Positions 25,972 through 34,526 of a stretch of DNA of 64,000 nt are shown piece by piece. The notes under the pieces are model-generated. The model was not told the origin of the DNA and did not search any database. It worked only from the letters and a program-made list of their open reading frames with translations. The stretch lies in the NCBI RefSeq assembly GCF_000423005.1, contig NZ_KE383968.1, positions 141,042 to 205,041 on the forward strand, written 5' to 3'. The stretch comes from Gelidibacter mesophilus DSM 14095. Lineage in GTDB: Bacteria > Bacteroidota > Bacteroidia > Flavobacteriales > Flavobacteriaceae. The translations under genes were made by a program, and so were the position numbers. Position 1 is the stretch's first letter. The number at the start of each line of letters is the position of its first letter.

Positions 25972-26403
25972 ATGCCAAAGAAAAAACAATTACGTTACGA
26001 CAAAGCGTATTTAAGAATAGCTAAAGAATGGGGCAAGCTCTCCCATTGCAAACGCAAGCAGGTTGGCGCCCTCATTGTTAAAGATCGGATGATTATTTCT
26101 GACGGTTATAATGGCACTCCTACAGGTTTTGAAAATTACTGCGAAGATGATGAGGGATATACCAAATGGTACGTGCTTCACGCTGAAGCCAACGCCATAT
26201 TAAAAGTGGCAGCCTCAACGCAATCCTGTAAAGGCGCCACCTTATATATTACCTTATCACCTTGTAAGGAATGCAGTAAATTGATCCATCAAGCTGGCAT
26301 CATTCGTGTTGTGTATAAAGAAGGCTACAAAGATGATTCAGGGCTCGAATTTTTGACGAAAGCCGGTATCGAATTACAACATATTGAAGATTTAAATGCA
26401 TAA
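25972..26403 (+). CDS. dCMP deaminase family protein
   Basis: A 143-aa zinc deaminase. The catalytic motif HAEANAI and the zinc cysteines PCKECSKLI are both present, with CKRKQVGALIVKDRMIISDGYNGTP in the N-terminal half. This is the ComEB/dCMP-deaminase pattern, producing dUMP for thymidylate synthesis. Its stop overlaps the ATG of the S41 protease gene by one base (TAATG), so the two are translationally coupled, an arrangement I believe is common in flavobacteria. Confidence 0.92.
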   Translation: MPKKKQLRYDKAYLRIAKEWGKLSHCKRKQVGALIVKDRMIISDGYNGTPTGFENYCEDDEGYTKWYVLHAEANAILKVAASTQSCKGATLYITLSPCKECSKLIHQAGIIRVVYKEGYKDDSGLEFLTKAGIELQHIEDLNA

Positions 26404-27995
26404 TGGCTTTTAATAAAAAATATATTCCATTAATTATTGGTGTTGCCATTGCAGCTGGCGTCCTTATTGGCGGAAAACTCAATTTCACCGATACGTCTGA
26501 CCGTCTCTTCACTTCAAACAGTAAAAAGGACAAGCTCAACCGGTTAATTGATTATATAGATTATGAGTATGTAGATGATGTCAATACTGATAGCATTGTG
26601 GATGTTACGGTCAATGGAATTTTAGACAAACTCGATCCGCATTCCACCTACATTCCTAAAAACGAGCTACAACGGGTTACTGAAAACATGAAAGGTGATT
26701 TTGTAGGCATAGGCGTGAGTTTCTATACCTACAAAGATACTATTGCTGTGATCAGACCTCTTGAAGGAGGCCCAAGTGAAAACGCAGGGATTAAAAGTGG
26801 GGATCGGATTATCATGGCCGATAACGATTCTATTTTTGGACGTGATTGGAGTAATGAAGACATTATTAAGAAACTTAAAGGCGATAAAAACACCAAGATA
26901 AAATTGAAAGTTTTCCGAAAAGGGGAAGAAAATTTACTTGATTTTACCATAAAACGCGCAAACATTCCTATCAATAGTGTGGATGCAGCTTATATGCTTA
27001 CCAACGAATTGGCCTATATTAAAATCAATAGGTTTGCGGAGTCCACATATAAAGAATTCAAAAAAGCACTGGATGCTATGCAAGACAAAGGTGCTACCAA
27101 ATTGGTATTGGACCTGAGAAATAATCCTGGAGGTTTTCTGGCAATTGCCGAACAGATTGTCGATGAATTTTTGGAAAATGGAAAATTGATTCTCTATACA
27201 AAGAACAAATCTGGACGCGTTGAAAAAAGCTTCGCTACCCGTAAAGGCGATTTTGAAGAGGGCGAAGTGTTTATTTTGATCAATGAAAATTCAGCTTCAG
27301 CAAGTGAAATTGTTGCCGGCGCATTGCAAGACAATGATAAAGGGACGATAGTTGGTCGCAGAAGTTATGGAAAAGGCTTGGTACAACGTGAAATGGCATT
27401 GGGTGACGGTAGCGCCGTACGTTTAACCGTCTCTAGATATTATACTCCAACAGGACGCTCCATACAACGTCCTTATGAAAATGGCCATAACGAAGAATAC
27501 TACAATGATTATTACAAACGTCGAAGCAGTGGCGAATTTAACGATGACGTCAATATTGAAGTGGCAGACTCCTTAAAGTTTACGACGCCTAAAGGAAAAA
27601 TTGTCTATGGTGGCGGAGGGATTATTCCTGATATTTTCGTGCCTTTGGACACCAGTATTCAGAATGAAACTTTAAATTTCATTAGACATAGCGGACTTAT
27701 TAATTACTTTGTTTTTGAAGAGCTGGATAAAGATCGGAAAAATTACAAAGATATTTCCAGACAGGATTTCATCTCTGATTTTGAAGTCGATGACGAGGTT
27801 GTCATGCGCTTTCAGGACTATTTGAATTCAAGAGGAGGCACCAGAGTAACTTTTGTGGCCTATAATAAGGAAATGAAACAGCTTATCAAGGCTGCCTTAG
27901 CCGATCAGCTTTATGGCTCAAACACTTCTGAGGAAATATTAAACGCTTCGGATGAGATGGTACAAGAAGTCATCAAGCTGAGCATCGAGCAATAG
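26403..27995 (+). CDS. S41 family C-terminal processing peptidase
   Basis: A 530-aa protease anchored by an N-terminal hydrophobic segment (residues 8-24), acting in the periplasm. A PDZ domain covers about 88-175. The catalytic core has NPGGF at 241-245, SASASEI around 297-303 and SYGKGLVQ at 321-328. Ser299, Lys324 and Gln328 have the spacing of the CtpA/CtpB Ser-Lys-Gln triad. Likely trims exported proteins or peptidoglycan hydrolases. Coupled to the dCMP deaminase gene. Confidence 0.94.
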   Translation: MAFNKKYIPLIIGVAIAAGVLIGGKLNFTDTSDRLFTSNSKKDKLNRLIDYIDYEYVDDVNTDSIVDVTVNGILDKLDPHSTYIPKNELQRVTENMKGDFVGIGVSFYTYKDTIAVIRPLEGGPSENAGIKSGDRIIMADNDSIFGRDWSNEDIIKKLKGDKNTKIKLKVFRKGEENLLDFTIKRANIPINSVDAAYMLTNELAYIKINRFAESTYKEFKKALDAMQDKGATKLVLDLRNNPGGFLAIAEQIVDEFLENGKLILYTKNKSGRVEKSFATRKGDFEEGEVFILINENSASASEIVAGALQDNDKGTIVGRRSYGKGLVQREMALGDGSAVRLTVSRYYTPTGRSIQRPYENGHNEEYYNDYYKRRSSGEFNDDVNIEVADSLKFTTPKGKIVYGGGGIIPDIFVPLDTSIQNETLNFIRHSGLINYFVFEELDKDRKNYKDISRQDFISDFEVDDEVVMRFQDYLNSRGGTRVTFVAYNKEMKQLIKAALADQLYGSNTSEEILNASDEMVQEVIKLSIEQ

Positions 27996-28096
27996 AGCCA
28001 CTTTCTATTAATCTTGTTTATGAACTATTTGCATTTTTAACTGGAAATCATCCTTACAGCTAGCCACTCTAAACACCGGTATTCTGCGTTTCGTCT

Positions 28097-28699
28097 TTAG
28101 TTTTTATCGTGCACGTGGCTGTGCTTTCCATCATTCCAAAGAGTCAACACATCAGTTGCCACTTGGGCGCCACTACCACAGGCAATAGCAAACTGACTTC
28201 TCCATCCCGCCAGAGTTCCTGCAACGTAAAGTCCATCTTCTATTTTATGATCTTCATTTTTTAACCAAATACGTTCCTTTTCAGCAACCGTTTTTGGGTG
28301 TGGCTCAATATATGACTCGAGACCTTCAATGGTGATAAGGTTGGTATATCCTACAGCAATAACAGCAATTTTTGTGTGGTAGGTCTTTTTAGTGGTGGTA
28401 ACTGTAAAACCCTCAGAAGATTTTGATATGGATTTTACTTTTTCATTCTCAATCTGTTCTACATGTGGATATAAAGTATCGAGTTGTTCTTTACCTTGTA
28501 TCAAGATATCTGAACCGAGAGTTCCTGGCGCTAAACCCAAAACATTATTGAACAAAGCGGTTTGCAAATGTGACGTTCTTTGGTGAGCGATCAAACCAAT
28601 ACGCTTGTTTTCAGCAAACGATTTTGTTTTTGCCGAGCCCAATACCAATGCACACGACATTCCAGCAGCGCCAGCACCAACAATTAAAACGTCATACAT
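28097..28699 (-). CDS. Small single-domain FAD-binding oxidoreductase
   Basis: A 200-aa protein of the thioredoxin-reductase-like flavoprotein superfamily. GAGAAGMSCALVLG near the N-terminus is the FAD dinucleotide motif, and GLYVAGTLAGWRSQFAIACGSGAQVA at the C-terminus is the second FAD-contacting motif. At 200 aa it lacks the central NADPH-binding domain and the CxxC redox pair of thioredoxin reductase (about 310 aa), so its electron donor and acceptor are unclear. It overlaps a small membrane-protein gene by 8 bp on the same strand. Confidence 0.82.
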   Translation of the reverse strand: MYDVLIVGAGAAGMSCALVLGSAKTKSFAENKRIGLIAHQRTSHLQTALFNNVLGLAPGTLGSDILIQGKEQLDTLYPHVEQIENEKVKSISKSSEGFTVTTTKKTYHTKIAVIAVGYTNLITIEGLESYIEPHPKTVAEKERIWLKNEDHKIEDGLYVAGTLAGWRSQFAIACGSGAQVATDVLTLWNDGKHSHVHDKN

Positions 28700-28901
28700 T
28701 GCGCTTCTCCTTAGAAAGTTTCTCTATGCGTTTTGAAATTCTTAGAATCTGCAAGAGAACAATCGCACAAAGAGATAAAAGTATAGTAATCAACCCTACA
28801 ATACTTTCTCCACCAAATAGATTATTGAAATTAAGTTTTGTCACATTAAAACCAATGAGCCCCAATGCGATAACCGTTAAAATTATAGATAAAATTTTCA
28901 T
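28692..28901 (-). CDS. Small two-helix membrane protein, unknown
   Basis: A 69-aa protein with hydrophobic segments at about 4-20 (ILSIILTVIALGLIGFNV) and 33-52 (GLITILLSLCAIVLLQIL), followed by a basic tail ISKRIEKLSKEKR. I do not recognise a family. It lies 17 bp after marC and overlaps the flavoprotein gene by 8 bp, so the three probably form one leftward operon. Any role as a partner of the flavoprotein is speculation. Confidence 0.65.
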   Translation of the reverse strand: MKILSIILTVIALGLIGFNVTKLNFNNLFGGESIVGLITILLSLCAIVLLQILRISKRIEKLSKEKRNV

Positions 28902-28918
28902 AAAAGATGATTATTAAA

Positions 28919-29506
28919 TTAAGACATCTCAAACAAGGTCTTGATATTTGCTGCAAATAATTTCACTGCAATGGCTAATAAAATAACACCAAATATTTTA
29001 CGGATGATATTGATACCACTTGGTCCCAAAAACCGCTCAATTCTTGCTGAGGTCTTTAACACCACAAAGATAACAACAACATTTAACAAAACCGCAACAA
29101 TGATATTTTCTACAGAATATTCAGCTCGTAAAGACAGCAATGTTGTTAAACTTCCAGGACCTGCAATCAATGGGAACGCCAATGGAAATACCGTTGCGGT
29201 CATATTGCCGCTCTCTTCATTCTTGTACAACGTAATTCCAAGCGTCATTTCCAAAGAAATAAAGAATAGAATAAAAGCACCTGCCACCGCAAAAGAGTTG
29301 ATATCAATTCCAATTAGAGACAAAATGTTTTGACCTATAAATAGAAAAATAATAAGGATGACACCAGCAATAAGAGAAGCCTTACCACTTTCAATATGTC
29401 CGAATTTTTTACGTAAATCGATAACTATTGGTATGTTACCAATAATATCAATGACCGCAAAAAGAATCATAAACGCCGTGAATATTTCTTTAAAATCAAA
29501 TTGCAT
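28919..29506 (-). CDS. MarC family integral membrane protein
   Basis: A 195-aa inner-membrane protein with six hydrophobic segments. It shows the MarC/UPF0056 pattern, with FAVIDIIGNIPIVIDL near the N-terminus and PLAFPLIAGPGSLTTLL in the middle. The name comes from the E. coli mar region, but the family has no proven transport substrate. It is the first gene of the leftward three-gene unit. A -7 box TACTTTTG (complement 29531-29538) precedes it. Confidence 0.92.
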   Translation of the reverse strand: MQFDFKEIFTAFMILFAVIDIIGNIPIVIDLRKKFGHIESGKASLIAGVILIIFLFIGQNILSLIGIDINSFAVAGAFILFFISLEMTLGITLYKNEESGNMTATVFPLAFPLIAGPGSLTTLLSLRAEYSVENIIVAVLLNVVVIFVVLKTSARIERFLGPSGINIIRKIFGVILLAIAVKLFAANIKTLFEMS

Positions 29507-29530
29507 ACTTCTAAGCTTTTAATTTTTTTG

Positions 29531-29538
29531 CAAAAGTA
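29531..29538 (-). promoter_or_regulatory. -7 promoter box of marC operon
   Basis: The minus strand reads TACTTTTG (TAnnTTTG), 24 bp before the ATG. A TTG lies 24 bp further upstream, slightly beyond the usual 17-23 bp spacer. Confidence 0.45.
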
Positions 29539-29584
29539 GATTATTAATACTGATTCTTAATGCAAAATAACTATAAATTTTAGC

Positions 29585-29592
29585 TACTTTTG
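29585..29592 (+). promoter_or_regulatory. -7 promoter box of DUF3109 gene
   Basis: TACTTTTG, exact consensus, 47 bp before the ATG. Confidence 0.4.
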
Positions 29593-29639
29593 CTTCCCAT
29601 TTTTGCACTAAAAAGAACTCATTTTTAAGCCAATACATT

Positions 29640-30206
29640 ATGTTTCAATTAGGAAAAACTATTGTTTCAGAAGACATCATCGAAAAGGATTTTGTATGCA
29701 ATCTATCTGCATGCAAAGGTGCTTGTTGTATTGACGGCGACGCCGGTGCGCCTTTAGAATTGGCTGAGACCAAAATCATGCAGGACATCTATCCTAAGGT
29801 CAAACCTTTTATGCGTCAATCGGGAATTGAGGCGGTTGAGGCGCAAGGCACTTTTATCACTACGGAAGATGGCGAATTTGAAACGCCGTTAATTGATGGG
29901 GCAGATTGCGCCTATGTGTTCTTTGACAAAAAAGGAACAGCCCTTTGCGCTATTGAAGAGGCTCATAACCAAGGTGAAATTGATTGGAAGAAACCGGTTT
30001 CATGTCATTTATACCCCATCCGCGTTAAAGAATACTCTGAATTCTCAGCAATCAATTATCATAAATGGGAAATTTGTGATGATGCCTGTACTTTAGGCAA
30101 AGAGCTTCAAGTACCCGTATATAAATTTGTAAAGCAGGCCCTTATCAGAAAATTTGGCGAAGATTGGTATATGGAATTGGAGAAAGTGGCCGAAAATCAT
30201 CGTTAG
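29640..30206 (+). CDS. DUF3109 family cysteine-rich protein
   Basis: A 188-aa cytosolic protein. The N-terminal cysteine cluster (CNLSACKGACCIDGDAGAPL) and later cysteines in CHLYPIRV, CDDACTLG and CAYVF form the DUF3109/YkgJ-like pattern, thought to bind zinc or an iron-sulphur cluster. Function is unknown. It is monocistronic and divergent from marC. Length and motifs match flavobacterial homologues known by this domain name. Confidence 0.88.
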   Translation: MFQLGKTIVSEDIIEKDFVCNLSACKGACCIDGDAGAPLELAETKIMQDIYPKVKPFMRQSGIEAVEAQGTFITTEDGEFETPLIDGADCAYVFFDKKGTALCAIEEAHNQGEIDWKKPVSCHLYPIRVKEYSEFSAINYHKWEICDDACTLGKELQVPVYKFVKQALIRKFGEDWYMELEKVAENHR

Positions 30207-30459
30207 TTGATATCTTTTTACAGAAATTCATACTTATTACTACCATACTTTCAGGATAGTTCAAACCGTTAATATCTCATCGGATCTTCATCGAGAACAC
30301 TATTTATGATGCTTTAAGAAAAAACTATGTAGGTGTTTTGAAGTAGTAAGCGACTCACCCAAAACGGCAATTCACGCATTGAAATAGCTGTTACACAAAA
30401 TCACTATTGAGAATACCCGCTCATAACGCTACTTTTGATAAAATTTAAATATTGCTTTT

Positions 30460-31092
30460 ATGAAGACAGTTATTAGCATCTTAATAGTCACAATCTCTTT
30501 CTCCTCTACGTTATCGGCTCAAATAACAGCAACCATAGTTTTTGAAAATCATAGTGACAAAACCACCATTTCTGGTGTTTTCTATAGTTCAGCAACCAAT
30601 CAAAGTGTGCCAATTCATTCCTTGGAAAATATTAGTATTGATCTTCCCGAAAATGGATCTTATAATTTTCAATTTTATTCAGAGGACGTTCGTGCATTTA
30701 TCCCTAACCCTGTTAAGATAACCCATCGGAAAAGCACTGTAATCATTAAATTGGAAAATAAACCTGAACGTGTTGATTTGAGCAGCATTCCAAATTCTTT
30801 TTTGATAAAAAACATCTCTGATTTCTCAAGAGAACAAATTGAAGAAGCCATTACCCAGAACACCATAAACTTTATATGTCATGGTTTGGTTTCATTAAAC
30901 TCTGAAAGTGTTCAATCTTTTAAAAATGAATTTGGCGTTGGGTTTATTAGCCAAAATTGTGTTATTGATCCCGTTTCGTTTAAAATAGCAATGGCCAATA
31001 ACAAAAGAATTGAAACGTATTTGAACTTAAAATATGGAAAAGGATGGAAAAACAAACTTCCGATGCTTCCTTTCGGAATGCAGGGCACTTGA
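30460..31092 (+). CDS. Secreted protein of unknown function
   Basis: A 210-aa protein with a clear signal peptide (MKTVISILIVTISFSSTLSAQ). A beta-rich domain follows (residues 22-105), then a helical C-terminal part ending KYGKGWKNKLPMLPFGM. I do not recognise a family. Two cysteines (in FICHGL and SQNCVID) could form a disulphide. It stands alone between DUF3109 and the LytS gene, with 253 bp upstream holding no recognisable element. Confidence 0.7.
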   Translation: MKTVISILIVTISFSSTLSAQITATIVFENHSDKTTISGVFYSSATNQSVPIHSLENISIDLPENGSYNFQFYSEDVRAFIPNPVKITHRKSTVIIKLENKPERVDLSSIPNSFLIKNISDFSREQIEEAITQNTINFICHGLVSLNSESVQSFKNEFGVGFISQNCVIDPVSFKIAMANNKRIETYLNLKYGKGWKNKLPMLPFGMQGT

Positions 31093-31214
31093 AATCCAAA
31101 ATGAAAGCTCGAGCTAACACCTTAAACAAATTCATTCTTCACGAGAAACCTTTAATTTATAAGACTCAATGCTACAATGGCACATATGCACACTAGGTCA
31201 TTTATAACTAAAAA

Positions 31215-33206
31215 TCATGCTGTCTTTAAATTGTTCGCACTTGTTGGAATATGCACAATAACTTTGGTACCCAAAGACTTCCCATCAGCATCGTACATAT
31301 CTTCAATGTCCATTTTATAATCTGTAGTAAAACGTTTGGAAAAGTTAGCCAACCGCGCTTTAGTAATAGCCAAGCCAACTGATTTTCTTTTCAAGACTCT
31401 GCCGTGATTTATTTCTTCAGAAGCTTTTCTTCCTATACCATTATCTGTAATTGAAACATTTATAAAATCATTATCTACCTTATATACTCTCAATTCAATT
31501 TGTTTATTATCTTTTTTAGATGACAGTCCGTGCCATAAGGCATTTTCAAGAAAAGGCTGTAAAATAAGAGACGGCACTTTAATGATGGATGTATTAATCC
31601 CAGGTTCAACATGTACCGTGAAACTGATTTCATTGGAAAATCTAATATTTTCAATGTTCATGTAAAGTTGCATCGTATCCAATTCATCTTCTAAAGAAAT
31701 TTCCTTTTCGGTTGAGGCAATCAATATTTTCCTGATAAATTTTGAAAACTTGTTCAAATAATAAACTGCATTTTCTTTTTCATTATTGATAATATAGAGT
31801 TTGATAGAATTTAAAGAGTTAAATATGAAATGTGGATTCATCTGACTTCTCAGCATATCTTGCTCGAGGGTGATGATCTGCTTTTCATGACTCAACTGTC
31901 TATTCCTATTTATGGCAATCATAATACCGGCAATAATTGCCAAAACCAAAAGAGCTGCCCAAAAAATGGTTTGATTGCGTTGGAGCTTTGATTTCACCAA
32001 TTCATTCTCACTGGCCAATTGTATAATTTGGTTGTTTTTGGCCTCATTCTCATATTGTATGATGATATCACTCACATATTGCATATTACGCTCAGTGAAA
32101 ATGGTGTTTTCAAGCTCAACCGCTTTCTCATAATGATTTAATGCTGCTTCATAATCTTTATTTTTCTTATATAAATCAGCCAAACGTTTATGGGCATCAA
32201 CGGTCGATGTTTTTAAGCCATAGGTCCCAGAAACGTCCAATCCTTTCTTAAGATTAATTTCTGCCAAACTATCCATTCCTAACTTTTGTTGTACCCAGCC
32301 CAAATTGATATAAGCATAAGAAATATAATATTGATCCCCCAATCGAAGTGCTTTTTTCAAGCCTTCTTCAATGATCGTTTTAGCTTCCTTATATTTTTTT
32401 TGTTTGATATAAACCTGTCCAATACTATTGTAACAAATGACCCGGCCAACTTCTGAATCAATCTGTTCGTTATAATCCAAAGAACGCTTATAGTTTACTA
32501 ATGCCAAATCGAGAAGTCCTTTGGCCTCATCAGCGTAGCCCAGATTATGATAGTTGATGGCCAAGCCCAGTCTATTTCCAGTTTGATTTTCAATAACTAA
32601 TGACTTTTCAAATTGCTCAATGGCCAAATCATATTGTTTTAAAGTCAAATAAACATTTCCCATGCTGTTTTGGGATACGGCAATACTCGCCTTTAATTCT
32701 GGCGTTGTTATTTCAGCCGAATTGGCGAGATCCAAAGCTTCTTTATGATAATCAAGAGCTGGTTTAATGAAATCCATCCGTCTGTAAACCACACCAATCA
32801 TATTGAGACTAATAACTTCCAACTCTATATTATGAGCTTCCTGAGCTAATTTTTGTGCCTTTTTATGCATCTCTAAGGCGGTTTCGTAAAAAGATCTATT
32901 TCTATAAATTTCACCCAACTTATTAAAAGCATAACTTTCAACCTCTAAGGCATGGGCTTTTGATGCTCTGTTTGCCAAGCTTTTCAAAACCAAACTGTCA
33001 TTTCTAAACCCTGAAAATAGCTCATCAATTGCCGCGTATTCTTTAGGCCATGAATTATTCATATGTTGTAAGATACTTTCAAAATCACTCGGCTTTTCAT
33101 TTTGGGCCTGAAGAGAAACCACAGCACCAAAAAGCAACATGCCGGTAAGAAAAGGCATAACATATCCTTTAATAAATGCTATATGTTTTAGGGAAACTTG
33201 CTGCAT
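31215..33206 (-). CDS. TPR-containing sensor histidine kinase, LytS type
   Basis: A 663-aa sensor. The signal peptide probably starts at the internal Met17 (MPFLTGMLLFGAVVSLQAQ), followed by about 7-8 tetratricopeptide repeats (residues 70-370, e.g. GLAINYHNLGYADEAKGLLDLAL). A transmembrane helix lies near 415-435, then a His_kinase domain (MNPHFIFNSLNSIKLYI, His in NPHF) and an HATPase (LQPFLENALWHGL, DNGIG). Periplasmic TPRs probably sense a protein or peptide. It follows its LytTR response regulator by 3 bp. Confidence 0.93.
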   Translation of the reverse strand: MQQVSLKHIAFIKGYVMPFLTGMLLFGAVVSLQAQNEKPSDFESILQHMNNSWPKEYAAIDELFSGFRNDSLVLKSLANRASKAHALEVESYAFNKLGEIYRNRSFYETALEMHKKAQKLAQEAHNIELEVISLNMIGVVYRRMDFIKPALDYHKEALDLANSAEITTPELKASIAVSQNSMGNVYLTLKQYDLAIEQFEKSLVIENQTGNRLGLAINYHNLGYADEAKGLLDLALVNYKRSLDYNEQIDSEVGRVICYNSIGQVYIKQKKYKEAKTIIEEGLKKALRLGDQYYISYAYINLGWVQQKLGMDSLAEINLKKGLDVSGTYGLKTSTVDAHKRLADLYKKNKDYEAALNHYEKAVELENTIFTERNMQYVSDIIIQYENEAKNNQIIQLASENELVKSKLQRNQTIFWAALLVLAIIAGIMIAINRNRQLSHEKQIITLEQDMLRSQMNPHFIFNSLNSIKLYIINNEKENAVYYLNKFSKFIRKILIASTEKEISLEDELDTMQLYMNIENIRFSNEISFTVHVEPGINTSIIKVPSLILQPFLENALWHGLSSKKDNKQIELRVYKVDNDFINVSITDNGIGRKASEEINHGRVLKRKSVGLAITKARLANFSKRFTTDYKMDIEDMYDADGKSLGTKVIVHIPTSANNLKTA

Positions 33207-33209
33207 GTC

Positions 33210-33944
33210 TTATAACTTTTCTAGAAAGTCTGATTTTCTTTGTCTTGCTACCGGTATTTTATGATTAGACTCTAAAATAACATAGCCTTCATTTTTTATA
33301 AATTCTTTAATTTTTTTTAAGTTGATAATGTAGGAATTGTGTATCCTGAAAAATTGATTTACAGGTAAAACGCCATTCATTTCTTTCAACTTCTTGGTCA
33401 AAACAATGTTTTGGCCATTCTCCACCACAATCGTACTATAATTTCCATCGGATTCCACATATAAGATTTCATCCGCATCTAAAAAAATGAGTTTACCATC
33501 GGTGTTTATAGTAATCTTTTTCTGATCAAATTTTGAATTAAAATTGAGCAATACCTCTTCAATTTTAGAAGAAGCAACCATTTTAGAACTGTACTTTTTG
33601 ATTTTTTTTATAGTTTCTTCCAAATCATCGGAGTCAATTGGCTTCAACAAATAATCTATGGCATCATTCTTTAAAGCTTTTATTGCAAATTCATTATAGG
33701 CTGTGGTAATTACCACAGCAAAATCTTTGTTGGAAAGCTTTTCCAAGAACTGAAATCCATCCATGGTGGGCATTTGAATATCCAAAAACAAACAGTCCAA
33801 CAGGTTATTATCTAAATAATCAATAGCCTCTTCAGGACTGGTGAATGTTTTGATAACCTGAATGTCGTCACTAAAATTTGAAAGTTCCCAAGTGAGACTT
33901 TGAATAGCCTTTGGCTCATCGTCAACTATTACAGCTTTTATCAT
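33210..33944 (-). CDS. LytTR family response regulator
   Basis: A 244-aa regulator. The receiver domain has acidic Asp8-Asp9, phospho-acceptor Asp55 (LFLDIQMPTMDG), and the Thr and Lys of VVITTAYNEFAIKALKNDAIDYLLKP. The C-terminal LytTR DNA-binding domain spans about 135-240 (DADEILYVESDGNYSTI, FFRIHNSYIINLKKI). It heads the two-gene operon with the TPR kinase. LytTR proteins bind paired 9-bp direct repeats about 21 bp apart, and such a pair is present 135 bp upstream at 34079-34112. Confidence 0.95.
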   Translation of the reverse strand: MIKAVIVDDEPKAIQSLTWELSNFSDDIQVIKTFTSPEEAIDYLDNNLLDCLFLDIQMPTMDGFQFLEKLSNKDFAVVITTAYNEFAIKALKNDAIDYLLKPIDSDDLEETIKKIKKYSSKMVASSKIEEVLLNFNSKFDQKKITINTDGKLIFLDADEILYVESDGNYSTIVVENGQNIVLTKKLKEMNGVLPVNQFFRIHNSYIINLKKIKEFIKNEGYVILESNHKIPVARQRKSDFLEKL

Positions 33945-34009
33945 AGATTAAATATAATAATATTAGTCTTGGCTTTGATGCAAAAATGTATGGTTAGCAT
34001 TATTTCCTG

Positions 34010-34027
34010 TATAATATGCATATTATA
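34010..34027. repeat. 18-bp perfect palindrome
   Basis: TATAATATGCATATTATA is fully self-complementary and lies 66 bp upstream of the LytTR regulator gene. It could be an operator for a dimeric protein, but very AT-rich palindromes also arise by chance. Confidence 0.4.
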
Positions 34028-34078
34028 ACAATTAATACAATTTATCCACTTCATTTATATTGCGTAACAAATAACAAT

Positions 34079-34112
34079 TACCAACTATACAGTTTTTCAT
34101 ACCAACTATACA
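34079..34112. promoter_or_regulatory. 13-bp direct repeat, probable LytTR binding site
   Basis: TACCAACTATACA occurs twice without mismatch (34079-34091 and 34100-34112), period 21 bp. On the complementary strand each copy contains ATAGTTGGT, matching 8 of 9 positions of the described LytTR half-site [TA][AC][CA]GTTN[AG][TG]. The spacing equals that of known LytTR sites. It sits 8 bp before the -7 box at 34121, a good position for an activator. Confidence 0.6.
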
Positions 34113-34120
34113 AAAGTCTA

Positions 34121-34256
34121 TAAATTTGAAGGTAAAATTATCGACATTTGACAAAGGGATTTATTTAATTACCTAATAAGAAGTGATCGTGGGGATTCAC
34201 TTTTAGATTAAATGCTATTAATCAATAGAAGTCAGGGGTCAAACCCTGACTTTTTT
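34121..34256 (+). ncRNA. Predicted small RNA with activator-type promoter
   Basis: A -7 box TAAATTTG at 34121-34128 predicts a start near 34134. Downstream are three successive hairpins: 34179-34204 (AAGTGA/TCACTT plus wobble), 34215-34228 (CTATT/AATAG) and 34231-34250 (GTCAGGG/CCCTGAC, 7 bp), the last followed by six T (34251-34256). No credible ORF exists. The layout is that of an independently terminated transcript of about 120 nt. No Rfam family was recognised; expression is unproven. Confidence 0.45.
34231..34256 (+). terminator. Rho-independent terminator with no annotated gene upstream
   Basis: GTCAGGG (34231-34237), 6-nt loop, CCCTGAC (34244-34250), then TTTTTT. Strong in the plus direction; the only gene upstream is on the other strand. 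Confidence 0.75.
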
Positions 34257-34327
34257 AATAGACATTTATCTTTTATAACGCTATTTTCTAATAATAATTT
34301 CAGTTAGTTTAGTTAATTATTGTTTAA

Positions 34328-34355
34328 AAAAGGAACGTCAAAAGACGTTCCTTTT
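34328..34355. terminator. Second strong hairpin, 12-bp perfect stem
   Basis: AAAAGGAACGTC (34328-34339), AAAA loop, GACGTTCCTTTT (34344-34355). The A- and T-flanks make it usable in both directions. No gene ends nearby on either strand. Confidence 0.65.
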
Positions 34356-34497
34356 AAATTTTCATAAACCTTGTACTCTCTTAAATTATTAGGGTCTAAA
34401 TGAAGATGAGTCACTACTCTGAAGACGATTAATTTGGCTTCAGGTTATTAAAAATTAAAGCTTCACTTTTTATATTTTTATTCTTGAACGAGAACCC

Positions 34498-34505
34498 TAT
34501 ATTTG
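34498..34505 (+). promoter_or_regulatory. -7 promoter box of RDD-family gene
   Basis: TATATTTG, exact consensus. It contains a TTG that could be mistaken for a start codon; because it lies inside the promoter, the real start must be the ATG at 34527. Confidence 0.55.
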
Positions 34506-34526
34506 GAAGCTTTAATTGTTTTTAAT

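Noticed and set aside
34397..34432. Ten-codon ORF (ATGAAGATGAGTCAC...) between the LytTR region and the RDD gene
   Set aside because: Too short, no promoter or conservation evidence.
34503..34526. TTG start adding eight residues to the RDD protein
   Set aside because: The TTG is part of the -7 box TATATTTG, so it is very probably not in the transcript.
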